DNA from: Nitrospiraceae bacterium UBA2600
Lineage (GTDB): Bacteria > Nitrospirota > Thermodesulfovibrionia > Thermodesulfovibrionales > Thermodesulfovibrionaceae
DNA length: 64,000 nucleotides
Assembly: GCA_002339325.1 (NCBI GenBank)
Contig: DDKK01000047.1
Location: 62,001-126,000 of the forward strand
Direction: 5' to 3'
Shown here piece after piece: positions 50,963-60,535 of the stretch; within the stretch, counting starts at the first letter, position 1; the number at the start of each line of letters is the position of its first letter. Position numbers and translations under genes: made by a program. The notes below the pieces were generated by a model, which saw only the letters and a list, made by a program, of their open reading frames with translations, ran no database searches and was not told the DNA's origin.

Positions 50963-52219
50963 GTGCACTTCTTTACTTACAAAAATGGAGAGCTCTATGC
51001 AGAGGATGTGCCTGTAAGAGAATTAATAAAGGAATTTGGAACTCCTTTATACATTTACAGCTATGGAACTCTAATAAGACACATTAGAGCATATGAAGAG
51101 GCTTTCTGTGAAGTGCCTCATATAATATGCTACGCAGTGAAAGCCAATTCAAATCTCGCCATACTAAGAATATTCGCAGAACTTGGCATTGGCGCTGATA
51201 TCGTATCAGGGGGAGAACTTTTCAGAGCCCTTAAAGCTGGAATTAAACCCTACAAAATAGTATTTGCTGGTGTAGGGAAAACTGATGAAGAGATTGAATA
51301 TGCTCTTAAAAACAATATACTTATGTTCAACGTAGAATCAGAAGCAGAGCTTCGCAAGATTGCTGAGAAGGCTAAAGCTCTAAGAAAAATAGCCTCTGTT
51401 GCTTTAAGAGTTAATCCTGACATAGACCCTAAAACGCACAAATATATAGCAACAGGCTTAAAAAGTAGTAAATTTGGAATACCCATTGAAAAAGCTCTTG
51501 ATTACTATAAACTTGCTAAATCAATGAAAAATATAAAAGTCATAGGAATCCATAAACACATTGGTTCTCAAATAACAGAAACTTCAGCCTATGTAGAAGC
51601 CTTAAGCAAAATTCTGTCCCTCTATGACCAGCTCGCAAAATACGACATGGAGATTGAATACATTGATATAGGTGGCGGACTTGGAATAACTTATAGAGAC
51701 GAAGAACCTCCTCATCCAAAAGAACTCGCCAATGCTCTTATTCCTATGGTTAAAAATAAGAAAGGAAAACTGATTGTTGAACCCGGACGTTCAATAGTAG
51801 GTAATGCAGGCATTCTGGTTACAAAGGTCATATACACAAAGGATACGGGACATAAGAATTTTATAATTGTAGATGCTGGCATGAATGACCTAATGAGACC
51901 TACTCTTTATGGTTCATATCATGAAATAAAGCCTATTTCTCCTCAAAACAGAGAAAAAATATTGGCTGATATTGTAGGTCCCATCTGTGAGTCTGGTGAT
52001 TTTCTGGCAAAGGACAGAGAGGTTGAAAAGGTCTCTGCCGGCGAGTATCTCGCAGTCATGAGCGCTGGAGCTTACGGCTTTAGCATGTCTTCAAATTATA
52101 ACAGCCGACCAAGAGCTGCAGAAGTGCTTGTGAAAGGAGAAAGGTATGCCCTCATAAGAAAACGTGAAACTTACAAAGATTTAATAAAAAATGAAATCAT
52201 TCCGGAGGAGTTGCTTTAA
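50963..52219 (+). CDS. lysA: Diaminopimelate decarboxylase
   Basis: This 418-residue PLP enzyme starts at GTG 50963 with AAAGGAGG upstream. The cofactor lysine is K60 in CYAVKANSN. Other motifs are HIGSQITE, DIGGGLGI, EPGRSIVGNAG and CESGDFLAKDR, and GAYGFSMSSNYNSRPR is near the C-terminus. It makes lysine from meso-diaminopimelate. Its stop overlaps the dapF start by one base. No lysine riboswitch fits in the short leader. Confidence 0.96.
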   Translation: MHFFTYKNGELYAEDVPVRELIKEFGTPLYIYSYGTLIRHIRAYEEAFCEVPHIICYAVKANSNLAILRIFAELGIGADIVSGGELFRALKAGIKPYKIVFAGVGKTDEEIEYALKNNILMFNVESEAELRKIAEKAKALRKIASVALRVNPDIDPKTHKYIATGLKSSKFGIPIEKALDYYKLAKSMKNIKVIGIHKHIGSQITETSAYVEALSKILSLYDQLAKYDMEIEYIDIGGGLGITYRDEEPPHPKELANALIPMVKNKKGKLIVEPGRSIVGNAGILVTKVIYTKDTGHKNFIIVDAGMNDLMRPTLYGSYHEIKPISPQNREKILADIVGPICESGDFLAKDREVEKVSAGEYLAVMSAGAYGFSMSSNYNSRPRAAEVLVKGERYALIRKRETYKDLIKNEIIPEELL

Positions 52220-53061
52220 TGGAAAAAATTTATTTTACGAAAATGCACGGTCTTGGAAATGATTTTATCCTTATTGATTGCATCAATCAAAGCTTATCTA
52301 AACCAGAAAAGTTTGCTATTCAATACTGTGACAGACGTTTTGGTATAGGCGCAGACCAGCTACTATTGCTGTATTCTTCTGAAAGAGCAGACTTTAAAAT
52401 GAGAATTTTCAATGCCGATGGCTCTGAAGTAGAGATGTGTGGAAATGGTATAAGATGTTTTGCCAAGTATATATGGGACAGAGGACTATCAAACAAGGAT
52501 ATCCTTGAAGTTGAGACTCTCGCAGGTATTATTAAGCCTAAAAAGATTGGAGAACTTGTGCAGGTTGATATGGGCAAGCCCGAATTCACCCCCTCTAAAA
52601 TACCTGTAGATGCAGACGGTGATAGAGCCTTCGATATTCTTCTTGAAGTATCAGGCTGGCTTGCAAAGGTAAACTGCGTAAGCATGGGTAATCCTCATGC
52701 AGTGATATTTCTTGAAGAAGACCCTAAAAACTTTGCTGTCGCAAAGTATGGACCTATTATTGAAACACATCCAATATTTCCAAAGAGAACAAATGTTGAA
52801 TTTGCCTTCGTAAAAAATTCTTCCGAAATTGTCATGCGAGTATGGGAAAGGGGAGCTGGAGAGACTCTTGCCTGTGGAACAGGTGCCTGTGCTACAGCAG
52901 TGGCATCAATGGTTAAGGGACTTACAAACAGAAAAGTAACAGTGCATTTACTCGGAGGAGACCTCTTAATAGAATGGGCTGAAAACGGTCATGTTTATAT
53001 GACCGGTCCTGCAGAGGAGGTATTTGAAGGAACGGTCAAAGTTCCGCAAAGGGATTTGTAG
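52219..53061 (+). CDS. dapF: Diaminopimelate epimerase
   Basis: This 280-residue enzyme converts LL- to meso-diaminopimelate with two catalytic cysteines: C74 in VEMCGNGIRCFAKY and the second in TLACGTGACATAVA. HGLGNDFILID at the N-terminus is typical. Coupled to lysA, it completes the lysine and peptidoglycan precursor branch. Its 3' end overlaps the convergent addB-like gene by 67 nt. Confidence 0.96.
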   Translation: MEKIYFTKMHGLGNDFILIDCINQSLSKPEKFAIQYCDRRFGIGADQLLLLYSSERADFKMRIFNADGSEVEMCGNGIRCFAKYIWDRGLSNKDILEVETLAGIIKPKKIGELVQVDMGKPEFTPSKIPVDADGDRAFDILLEVSGWLAKVNCVSMGNPHAVIFLEEDPKNFAVAKYGPIIETHPIFPKRTNVEFAFVKNSSEIVMRVWERGAGETLACGTGACATAVASMVKGLTNRKVTVHLLGGDLLIEWAENGHVYMTGPAEEVFEGTVKVPQRDL

Positions 53062-55823
53062 TCACAAATTCTACAGGCATTTTTGAAGTCCTCCGGTGGC
53101 ATGAAAGGAAAAGCGGGGTCTTCTATTTCTTTAATTAGCCCCGCAATAACAGCCTCTAAAATCTCTATTTCTTCATATTTATTGATGTTGCTTATTGGGC
53201 TGAAATAACAGGAAGAATCAAATACATACTTGCCTAACAAAACATAACTGCCTTGTATTTTACTTGCAGGCAAACCATATTTATTACTATATAGAATCAT
53301 ATAAAGAGGAATTTGTAAGCTTGATATGGCTTTTCTCCAACTTGTTCTGTCCTTTATATCAAGTCTGTCAAAATTAATCTTAAAATTTTCCTCTATTCCT
53401 GTTATCTTGTAATCAAGAATTAATGTTTTATCATCAACTCTGTCAACCCTGTCTATTCGACATTTAAATCTTCTCCCTTCTATCTTCTCTTCAAAAGAAT
53501 CCTCTACAGATAATATGCGATAGTCTACCTTTCCACATATTTCTCTGTAATAGTTGATGACTTCTCCTAATCGCTTCAATATCTGGAGTTTTATCAGATA
53601 TGATTTACCTTCTGTTTTATCACCATACTTCTGCAAGAAAAACCTGTTTACTATATCTTCAATGTTACTGCTAAAATCAGAAGCCCTAAGCTTCTTTCCT
53701 ATCTTATCTTTAAAATAATCTCTCAGAGAATCGTGAACTATAGTTCCAATCTCTGACCTTTCCATATCAGCGCTAACATCTTGTCTCTTTTTTAGCCTAA
53801 GAATATTTGAATAATAAAACCTTATTCCGCACTCTAAGTATTCATCTAAAGAAGTGGCCGAAAGAGTAAGTTTTTCAATTACTTTCATTACCTCTTCTGT
53901 TTTGCTTATTTCTTTAGGAAACTTATTGGCAAGATTAAGCCTGTAGTTTGAAAGTGTTATAAGGCTTTTACTCTCATCATATCTCTCTCCTTTTTGCTTT
54001 TCAAGTTCCCATATCAATTTTTCTATAAATCTCGAACGTTCCTGTCTGTCATTCTTTATGTATATTAAATGGGCTTCTTCAGCTCCCTCAATTAGAATTG
54101 AAAAATAATGATAGATTAATCTCTCCGTGTCTTGATAAGTGGGAAGCCCGAGAATTTTTCTTACTGCATAGGGCAATAAATAATCCTCAGAAATAGCAGG
54201 AAAAATATCTTCATTTAGGTCTAAAAAAATTACTCTCTTAAACTTTATATTCCTTGTCTCAAGAAATCCGATAATTTGTAAGCCCTTAAGAGGAGTTCCA
54301 GTTAGGGGAACATTAATGGAGGTAAAGATATTTTTAAAGAAACTAAAATAAGATTCAAGCTCTTCAAAGCTAAAACTTCCAATAAACGAACGAGCAAATT
54401 TGTCAAATTCCTTTAAAAAACTCTCCACATAGGGATAAAAAAGTGGATGCAGCCTTGCGGTGCTTCTTTCGTATATAAACAGAAGAACTTCCCTCGATTT
54501 ATTCATGAAGTCTTCTATGTCTTCTAAACTTAGAAATTTCCTTACAGTGTTGTCATGAATAAGCTTTAGGTGTTCGTATATGTTCTCTTCTGAGATACCG
54601 TAGTTAATTAATTCTGAAACTATCCTTTGAGGAATTTCTTTTTCAAGAATTTCGAGCTCAACAAACACTAAAGCATCTTTGTTAGTTAGATAATTCTCAA
54701 TTTCATGCAGGATTATTCTGCTTAATTCGGCATTATTTCTATAAAGAATGTTTTTAGTGTATGGGTGAAGCAAAAATTTAAGATACAAGGGCACATAAAA
54801 TCTGTCTTTTTCTGCAGAGCTTATTAGTTCAAAAAGACTTGTAAAGAAACCAAAAATAGGAGTTCTTCGCAGAGGATATCCCATTGAAATATTGTAATTT
54901 TCTTCATTTATGTAGGGAATGCCCTGCCTGAGAATTGGAAAGAGCGAGTCAGAAGAAGGAAGCACTATAGCCGTTCCCTCATCTAATAAACTTTCTTCTC
55001 TTTGAAGCATTTCCTTTAATATTTTGCCTGCAATTTTAACCTCTCCATGCAAATCGGAACAGCAGTAAATTTTTATCTTTTCCTCTGAAAAACCAAACCG
55101 TTGCTGAAAGATAAAAGTGAAGTTATGATGTTTTGTAATTTTTTTGAGTATTTCCTTTTCACTATAGGTCAAGGCATAAAAACCAGCAAAAATTATTGAT
55201 TCAAAATTTAAAAAGCTGAGAATCTCCTTTTCTGAAATAGTTTTATACTTCAGAGACCTTGTAGCGAATTTCCGTTGCTTTAACTCTTTGTAAAACATAT
55301 CATAAATATCAGATAGAGCTCTGATGTTCTGCCTTGAAAGATAGGGCACTTCTATTAATGTCTCTACCTCCCTCAACTTATCATAAGAGACTCCTTCAAT
55401 ATAAAGTTCTTCAAAAACCCTGAACAACCTAAATCCATAGGAAATAAAGTTGTCAAATTTTTGAAAAAAAGGTGAGAGATAATTCCTGCCCTTACAAATT
55501 TCGTAAATAATTCCCACTGCATCAAAGGCTTCAATTGAAGCTGAAGTATCAATTTTTTCAAAAACAAAATCAATAAATTCATCTATAGAAAAAATTGCAG
55601 GCGGAATTAGAGGGGAGTCAGACTCCCGAACCAGTCGTTTTATAAGATAGTATGCCGGCCTTTTTCCCGGAAATATTACGGCATTTTTTGAGTAGTCGCG
55701 CCCTTCTTTTTTAAGCTTCCATATTACTTCATCAATCAAATCCTTCTGAGAGTCTACTATTACCCTCTTTTCTTCAGGAATAAAATGATTTTTCTCGAAA
55801 AACTCTTTTGCTTCTTCTATCAT
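52995..55823 (-). CDS. addB: AddB-like nuclease/inactivated helicase subunit
   Basis: This 942-residue protein has a degenerate helicase-like N-terminal region (FPGKRPAYYLIKRLV, no classical Walker A). A RecB-type nuclease follows in the last third (GTIVHDSLRDYFK and catalytic ILDYKITG). A cysteine near ECGIRFYYSNIL together with ACRICDYKSLC near the end forms the 4Fe-4S motif of AddB. It should pair with the AddA-like protein encoded by the upstream gene, 67 nt away, for double-strand break end resection. The end overlaps dapF. Confidence 0.85.
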   Translation of the reverse strand: MIEEAKEFFEKNHFIPEEKRVIVDSQKDLIDEVIWKLKKEGRDYSKNAVIFPGKRPAYYLIKRLVRESDSPLIPPAIFSIDEFIDFVFEKIDTSASIEAFDAVGIIYEICKGRNYLSPFFQKFDNFISYGFRLFRVFEELYIEGVSYDKLREVETLIEVPYLSRQNIRALSDIYDMFYKELKQRKFATRSLKYKTISEKEILSFLNFESIIFAGFYALTYSEKEILKKITKHHNFTFIFQQRFGFSEEKIKIYCCSDLHGEVKIAGKILKEMLQREESLLDEGTAIVLPSSDSLFPILRQGIPYINEENYNISMGYPLRRTPIFGFFTSLFELISSAEKDRFYVPLYLKFLLHPYTKNILYRNNAELSRIILHEIENYLTNKDALVFVELEILEKEIPQRIVSELINYGISEENIYEHLKLIHDNTVRKFLSLEDIEDFMNKSREVLLFIYERSTARLHPLFYPYVESFLKEFDKFARSFIGSFSFEELESYFSFFKNIFTSINVPLTGTPLKGLQIIGFLETRNIKFKRVIFLDLNEDIFPAISEDYLLPYAVRKILGLPTYQDTERLIYHYFSILIEGAEEAHLIYIKNDRQERSRFIEKLIWELEKQKGERYDESKSLITLSNYRLNLANKFPKEISKTEEVMKVIEKLTLSATSLDEYLECGIRFYYSNILRLKKRQDVSADMERSEIGTIVHDSLRDYFKDKIGKKLRASDFSSNIEDIVNRFFLQKYGDKTEGKSYLIKLQILKRLGEVINYYREICGKVDYRILSVEDSFEEKIEGRRFKCRIDRVDRVDDKTLILDYKITGIEENFKINFDRLDIKDRTSWRKAISSLQIPLYMILYSNKYGLPASKIQGSYVLLGKYVFDSSCYFSPISNINKYEEIEILEAVIAGLIKEIEDPAFPFMPPEDFKNACRICDYKSLCGTLTVPSNTSSAGPVI

Positions 55824-55890
55824 TTTTGCCTTTCTCTAAAAGATGCTCTGTCTTTTAATAAACCAGAAAATCTCGCTGGTTTTAAAATAT

Positions 55891-58800
55891 TTAGAATGAA
55901 ATCCACTTTATATCTCCTGAATCAAGATAGTAAAGAAATCCCTCTGAATTAACATTTTCGAACACTCTGGATATCAATTCTAAGTAAAGTCTTGCCTGTT
56001 CAATGTGTTCTTCGGCAGGGTTACCTGTTTTATATTCTATAAGGGTAACTTTATCTTTATCTACAACAAGCCTGTCTATTCGATGTAAAAAACCTCTTTC
56101 ATCGGCTATGTCAAATTCATTAAAAATCCTCCTGTGCTCTCGGGGAATAAAAAATTTAACAATATCTCCGTCGTTGATAATTCGATAAATTATCTCTTCA
56201 ATTTCCTGCAATGGAAGAGCTTTATTAATTCTTTTGAGATACTTCTCTGCTTGACTGATGGTCTCATGGGGAGATTCAATATCTATATATTCTATCTTGG
56301 AAAGAAGCTTATGAATAATCTCTCCTCGTTGTTTTTCACTAAAATGAACAAATTGAGGCTTAACAGGAAAGTTAATCTTAAGATTGTAATGCTCCGTATT
56401 AATAGAACCTATCTGAAAAATTTCAGAACGCTCTTTATTTTTCTTAAAGCCAAAGTTCTGGCCGAAAAATTCTCTGAGTATGTCGAAGGGGAAGTTAGTC
56501 TCCTTTTTAACCTTACAAATTATGTATAACTCTTCGCGGGCCCTTGTAAAAGCCACATATAAGGTGTTTAAGAAGTCTGCCATCTTAGAGATTTTATCGC
56601 TCTCTTTTATCGTTTTTAAAAACTCAGACTTATCGGCTAAATCATTTGTTATTTTGAAAATCTGAATGTTATTTTCATTTTCGTAAAGTATGTAATCCTC
56701 TGCTAAGGCTTTAATGTCTTCAAGAAAAACGATTACTAAGGGAAAACCTAAACCTTTCGCCTTATGAATGGTCATTGCATTAATTGCATCTACTTCTGAG
56801 CCAAGAGAAATATCCCATATTCTTTCATCGTTACTTGAAGTATTTATAAATTCTATAAAATCCTTTATACTGCTTGAACCGTTTTTTTCAAAGACTTTAG
56901 CGATTTCAAGAATCTTAAGAAAAGTTGCCTCTTCCTCAGGCATTATCTCAAAAACCCTGAAATTACTCAAAACAACGGTAATTAAATCATACAGTGGAAG
57001 ATAACCTGTTAATTTGAATAACTCCTTAAAATCCCTTTCCCATCTATTGCTAAACTCTCTCTGAAAGCTTTTATAAAGAGGTTCTGATTCTCTGCTGTTT
57101 ATCATAAAACTCTCCATTTCCTTGTAGAATCTCTCTTCTTCTAAACTTTCCTGCTTGATGAGAAAGGTTTTATACAAATCTCCAAGGAGAAAAACAGAGA
57201 AAGAAAAGTCATCTAAAGGACTGTCTAAAAACTTAAGCAAACTAAAAATCTCGGCGGTTATTTTTCTTTTTCTGACATCTAAGCTGCTGTAGGAAACAAA
57301 AGGATAATTTAACTCATTCAAGAGAACGCTTAAGTTTACAATTTGTTCGTTTTTAAAAGCAAGGATTGCCATATCTCTGAAGTTAAAACCTCTCGTTCGC
57401 GCATCAGATATTATCTGATAGAGGCTGTCTTTAATTGCCCCATTAATGTCTTCCATATCTTCATAAATAGCCTTTATCTCCACATATCCATCATTTTCTG
57501 CTTCTGGTGGAACTTTCTGTTCGTAACTGCTAATGCCAGTAAGTGAAGCAGCGGATATATAAATATCCTTTATTCTTATTTTCTCCTTAAAAAATTCATC
57601 TACAAAACAAACAATCTTCCCTTTGCTTCTGTAATTAATCTTTAGTTCTTCAACTTCTTTCACAGAAGAGGGAAATGTATGTTTTCTCTCGAGTTCTCTC
57701 ATTATTCGATAGTCTGCTGCCCGGAAGCTATAGATGGCCTGTTTTGTATCTCCCACTACAAAGAGACTTCCCCCCTCAGAAAGAGCGTTTTCAATAAGAG
57801 GTTTTAAATTTGCCCACTGAAGAGGTGATGTATCCTGAAACTCATCGATTAGATAATGATGGATTCTCTCTCCAAGACGAAAATAGATATCTGTTACAAT
57901 AGATTCTTTCAGATATTCAGAAAGCATTTTATTTAAGTCTTCAATGAATATCTTTCCTTCTTTTCTCTTGATTTTCTTCAGATATTCATTGAAATCTTTA
58001 AACAAATCGAGATAGGACGCATAAAAGGTAGCTCCATAAAGATAAGCATATCTTGATACAATATTCTGAAATTCATTCCATAAAAACTCAATTCTTTCAA
58101 AGTGATTAATGAGATTTTTATTTCTTGGTTTTTTAACTGGTAATGTGCTGATACCTCTTGAGATAATCTCTTTGAAATTTTCTGTTCTTATTATTTCTTC
58201 GAACAAATCAAAAATTTGATTTCTCGAATTTCTCTCAAACCCAGACTTAGATACCTCTGCAACAATTTTTCTCATAATTTCAATCAACTCTTCTTTTGTT
58301 CTTTCTATTTCTCCTGCAGATGGACCATTGTCAAACTCTTTGTTAGTTTTCGATAAAACAGAATAAAGCTCTTTAATTTTATTGAGAATATCCTGTGCAG
58401 GATTCCAGATAAAACTTTTCCTTAAAGGAGAAATTGTCTCTAATGTATCTATCAAAATCTCTTTCTTACGAGTATTTTCATCTATATCTTTCAAAAAAAG
58501 GTCGTAGGCAAAGGTCATGAGAAAATCGTTTTTCATCAATATTTCAAAATCAGGATTATAATCAAAATCAACTGCCGATGCTTTAAAAATTGAAGTCATG
58601 AAGCTGTCTATTGTCTTTACTTGAAAATCTGAATAATTGTTGATAATCTCTTCAATTATAGTCTCTGCTAAGTTGGAAATCTGTTTTTCATCGAAAGGAA
58701 TCAACTCAGAAAAATCTTCTAAAGTTTTTGTTTCTTTAAAATACAAATCTTTTAGCCATCTAAGAATCCTGTTTTTCATCTCATAGGCGGCGTTATTAGA

Positions 58801-58992
58801 AAAAGTTATGGCAAGAATTTTTCTTAAACCTCTGTGGGGAATCTCTGGAGAAAGTAAAAAATATACGTATCTCTTCGTAAGTGCTGTAGTTTTACCTGAG
58901 CCTGCAGAGGCTTTAAGTATTGCATAATGGGGAAACTTTAACCCGATTGACTTCACTACTTCTATTTTAGAACATAATTGCTTGAAAGACAA
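55891..58992 (-). CDS. addA: AddA-like UvrD-family helicase/exonuclease
   Basis: This 1033-residue protein has Walker A ASAGSGKTTALTKR (residues 28-41), motif II LIDEFQDTSPLQW, motif III region FVVGDTKQAIYSFR, motif V AMTIHKAKGLGFPLVIV and motif VI LYVAFTRAREELY. The C-terminal RecB-like nuclease has the core VTLIEYKTGNP. It starts at TTG 58992. GTG codons further in are possible but would leave less sequence before the Walker motif. It unwinds and degrades DNA ends as heterodimer AddAB. A plus-strand gene diverges at 59050. Confidence 0.92.
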   Translation of the reverse strand: MSFKQLCSKIEVVKSIGLKFPHYAILKASAGSGKTTALTKRYVYFLLSPEIPHRGLRKILAITFSNNAAYEMKNRILRWLKDLYFKETKTLEDFSELIPFDEKQISNLAETIIEEIINNYSDFQVKTIDSFMTSIFKASAVDFDYNPDFEILMKNDFLMTFAYDLFLKDIDENTRKKEILIDTLETISPLRKSFIWNPAQDILNKIKELYSVLSKTNKEFDNGPSAGEIERTKEELIEIMRKIVAEVSKSGFERNSRNQIFDLFEEIIRTENFKEIISRGISTLPVKKPRNKNLINHFERIEFLWNEFQNIVSRYAYLYGATFYASYLDLFKDFNEYLKKIKRKEGKIFIEDLNKMLSEYLKESIVTDIYFRLGERIHHYLIDEFQDTSPLQWANLKPLIENALSEGGSLFVVGDTKQAIYSFRAADYRIMRELERKHTFPSSVKEVEELKINYRSKGKIVCFVDEFFKEKIRIKDIYISAASLTGISSYEQKVPPEAENDGYVEIKAIYEDMEDINGAIKDSLYQIISDARTRGFNFRDMAILAFKNEQIVNLSVLLNELNYPFVSYSSLDVRKRKITAEIFSLLKFLDSPLDDFSFSVFLLGDLYKTFLIKQESLEEERFYKEMESFMINSRESEPLYKSFQREFSNRWERDFKELFKLTGYLPLYDLITVVLSNFRVFEIMPEEEATFLKILEIAKVFEKNGSSSIKDFIEFINTSSNDERIWDISLGSEVDAINAMTIHKAKGLGFPLVIVFLEDIKALAEDYILYENENNIQIFKITNDLADKSEFLKTIKESDKISKMADFLNTLYVAFTRAREELYIICKVKKETNFPFDILREFFGQNFGFKKNKERSEIFQIGSINTEHYNLKINFPVKPQFVHFSEKQRGEIIHKLLSKIEYIDIESPHETISQAEKYLKRINKALPLQEIEEIIYRIINDGDIVKFFIPREHRRIFNEFDIADERGFLHRIDRLVVDKDKVTLIEYKTGNPAEEHIEQARLYLELISRVFENVNSEGFLYYLDSGDIKWISF

Positions 58993-59014
58993 AACTCATA
59001 AAAAACTGATTTTC

Positions 59015-59043
59015 TTGACTAATCAAACACTTACTGTTAGAAT
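59015..59043 (+). promoter_or_regulatory. Promoter giving a leaderless small gene
   Basis: TTGACT (59015-59020) and TAGAAT (59038-59043) are exactly 17 nt apart. The expected start of transcription, about 7 nt after the -10 element, coincides with the A of ATG 59050, and no ribosome binding site is present. Confidence 0.65.
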
Positions 59044-59049
59044 AAATTT

Positions 59050-59265
59050 ATGCAAGAGGCAATAGATGTAGACAGTTTAATAGTAGACAATTTCGAAAGA
59101 AAAATAAAAGAAAGAGCTCCAGCATATTTTGGAAATTACTTCAAAAAAGTAAAGGTTATCGACATAAGTTACTGGGCTGAGAAACTTGACGAAGCCGAAG
59201 AACAAGGCTTAATTTCTGAAGAAGAAGCAAAAAAAGCTTTAAAACTCGATTTTCTTATATTTTAA
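59050..59265 (+). CDS. Small charged helical protein of unknown function
   Basis: This 71-residue protein has no membrane segment or signal peptide. It is rich in Lys, Glu and Asp and predicted mostly helical: AIDVDSLIVDNFERKIKERA, SYWAEKLDEAEEQGLISEEE, and it ends LDFLIF. I do not recognise a family. The promoter match and the codon use like that of neighbours support expression. It stands alone between the divergent addA and the convergent nitrilase gene. Confidence 0.6.
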   Translation: MQEAIDVDSLIVDNFERKIKERAPAYFGNYFKKVKVIDISYWAEKLDEAEEQGLISEEEAKKALKLDFLIF

Positions 59266-59279
59266 GTAGAAATTCGCAA

Positions 59280-60038
59280 CTATCGCTCAATAGCATTTAA
59301 AAAAGGATATTTTTCTCTTATCTCAAGAAGCTTTTCTTTCTGTAAATCACATATTAAGATAGACTCTCTATCTCCCCCTTTTATGAGCATCTCTCCAAAG
59401 GGGTCATAAACATAAGACTCTCCCCTATATTCTATCCCATTTCCATCCAAGCCAACCCTGTTAACTCCTATTACATAACACTGATTTTCTATGGCTCTTG
59501 CCCTTAAAAGACAACGCCAGTGTTCTGCTCTTGATGAAGGCCAGTTAGCTATCACAAATATTGCTTCTACATCAGGAATAACCCTTCTGAATAATTCGGG
59601 AAAGCGTAAATCAAAACAAATAAAAATACTGCAATTGAATTCATTGAGCCTGAATAAAACTGGGCTCTCACCTGCTAAAAATAAACGGTCTTCATTTAGA
59701 AGAGAGAAAAGCTTCATTTTATAGTAATTAGTAACTATCTTACCATCTGCCGAAAAAACTCTCGCTGCATTTCTATTCTTGCCTTCAATTTTTAAAAAAT
59801 ATCCGGCGATTATGTTTATTTTAAAAAAACTTGCCATATCTGATAGAGTCTTCTCTGTAATACCTCCTTCCTCTTCAATTAATTCTCTCTCAATACAGAA
59901 ACCCGTATTACAACATTCTGGAAATACAACAACATCAGCTTTAGTTTCTGCAGCTTTCTGAACTAAAGTTCTTATCTTTTTTAAATTCTCTTGTGGAGAT
60001 TTCCAGAAGACGTCTATTTGTCCAATTGCTATTTTCAT
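59280..60038 (-). CDS. Carbon-nitrogen hydrolase, nitrilase superfamily
   Basis: This 252-residue enzyme has the catalytic triad E41 (VVFPECCN), a lysine near 106 (YYKMKLF) and C140 (IFICFDLRFPELFR). Domain order and length fit the omega-amidase/NIT2-like amidase branch. The substrate is unknown. It overlaps the hydrogenase protease gene by 4 nt and so is the last gene of the hydrogenase operon. Whether it takes part in hydrogenase maturation or is a housekeeping metabolite-repair enzyme is open. Confidence 0.9.
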   Translation of the reverse strand: MKIAIGQIDVFWKSPQENLKKIRTLVQKAAETKADVVVFPECCNTGFCIERELIEEEGGITEKTLSDMASFFKINIIAGYFLKIEGKNRNAARVFSADGKIVTNYYKMKLFSLLNEDRLFLAGESPVLFRLNEFNCSIFICFDLRFPELFRRVIPDVEAIFVIANWPSSRAEHWRCLLRARAIENQCYVIGVNRVGLDGNGIEYRGESYVYDPFGEMLIKGGDRESILICDLQKEKLLEIREKYPFLNAIER

Positions 60039-60475
60039 TGTAAGCCAAGATAATTTTTAATCTTTGAAATTGCCAATGGTATAGCAGACTCAACAGAGGG
60101 GCTACATTCTCTGCTCAATGTCTCTACATCCTCTACTTCTACTCCGATTATTTTTATTTCCTTTGGCATTTCCTCTGGAAAAACTGAGTAGCCTATTCTT
60201 ATTATTTCAAAAATTGAAAAATTATGAGTTCCACTGGCATACACGTTACCCCAAAAATTTACATCAAACTCAATTATACTGCCTGGCTCAGCACCTGTTT
60301 TAACTCCGTCTACAATTAATGCTTTTTCGTAACCAAGAAGAGAGTCTATTAAATTGAAACCAATATTTAAGAGAGTAACCGTATCAACAACTCCCTCAAA
60401 ATGCTCAACGATTTTCAATCCAACTCCATCGTCTTTAAAATTAGGATTACCAATACCAATAATTACGCTTTTCAT
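60035..60475 (-). CDS. Hydrogenase maturation protease (HyaD/HycI family)
   Basis: This 146-residue endopeptidase has GIGNPNFKDDGVGLKI at the N-terminus, containing the nickel-sensing Asp. Later motifs are ALIVDGVKTGAEPGSI and ASGTHNFSI with the His ligand. It cuts the C-terminal extension of a [NiFe] large subunit once nickel is inserted. MvhA encoded upstream has such an extension after its CxxCxxH motif, so it is the natural substrate. Confidence 0.93.
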   Translation of the reverse strand: MKSVIIGIGNPNFKDDGVGLKIVEHFEGVVDTVTLLNIGFNLIDSLLGYEKALIVDGVKTGAEPGSIIEFDVNFWGNVYASGTHNFSIFEIIRIGYSVFPEEMPKEIKIIGVEVEDVETLSRECSPSVESAIPLAISKIKNYLGLQ

Positions 60476-60502
60476 CTCACCTCTCGGAAGAATGATTAAT
60501 GG

Positions 60503-60527
60503 AAAGCGGGGGATATACCCCCGCTTT
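60503..60527 (-). terminator. Hairpin between mvhA and its maturation protease
   Basis: AAAGCGGGGG (60503-60512) pairs with CCCCCGCTTT (60518-60527) around ATATA, a 10-bp stem 8 nt after the mvhA stop. On the minus strand TTTCC follows, so it can terminate partly and set a lower level for the protease. Confidence 0.75.
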
Positions 60528-60535
60528 AAGGAAAA

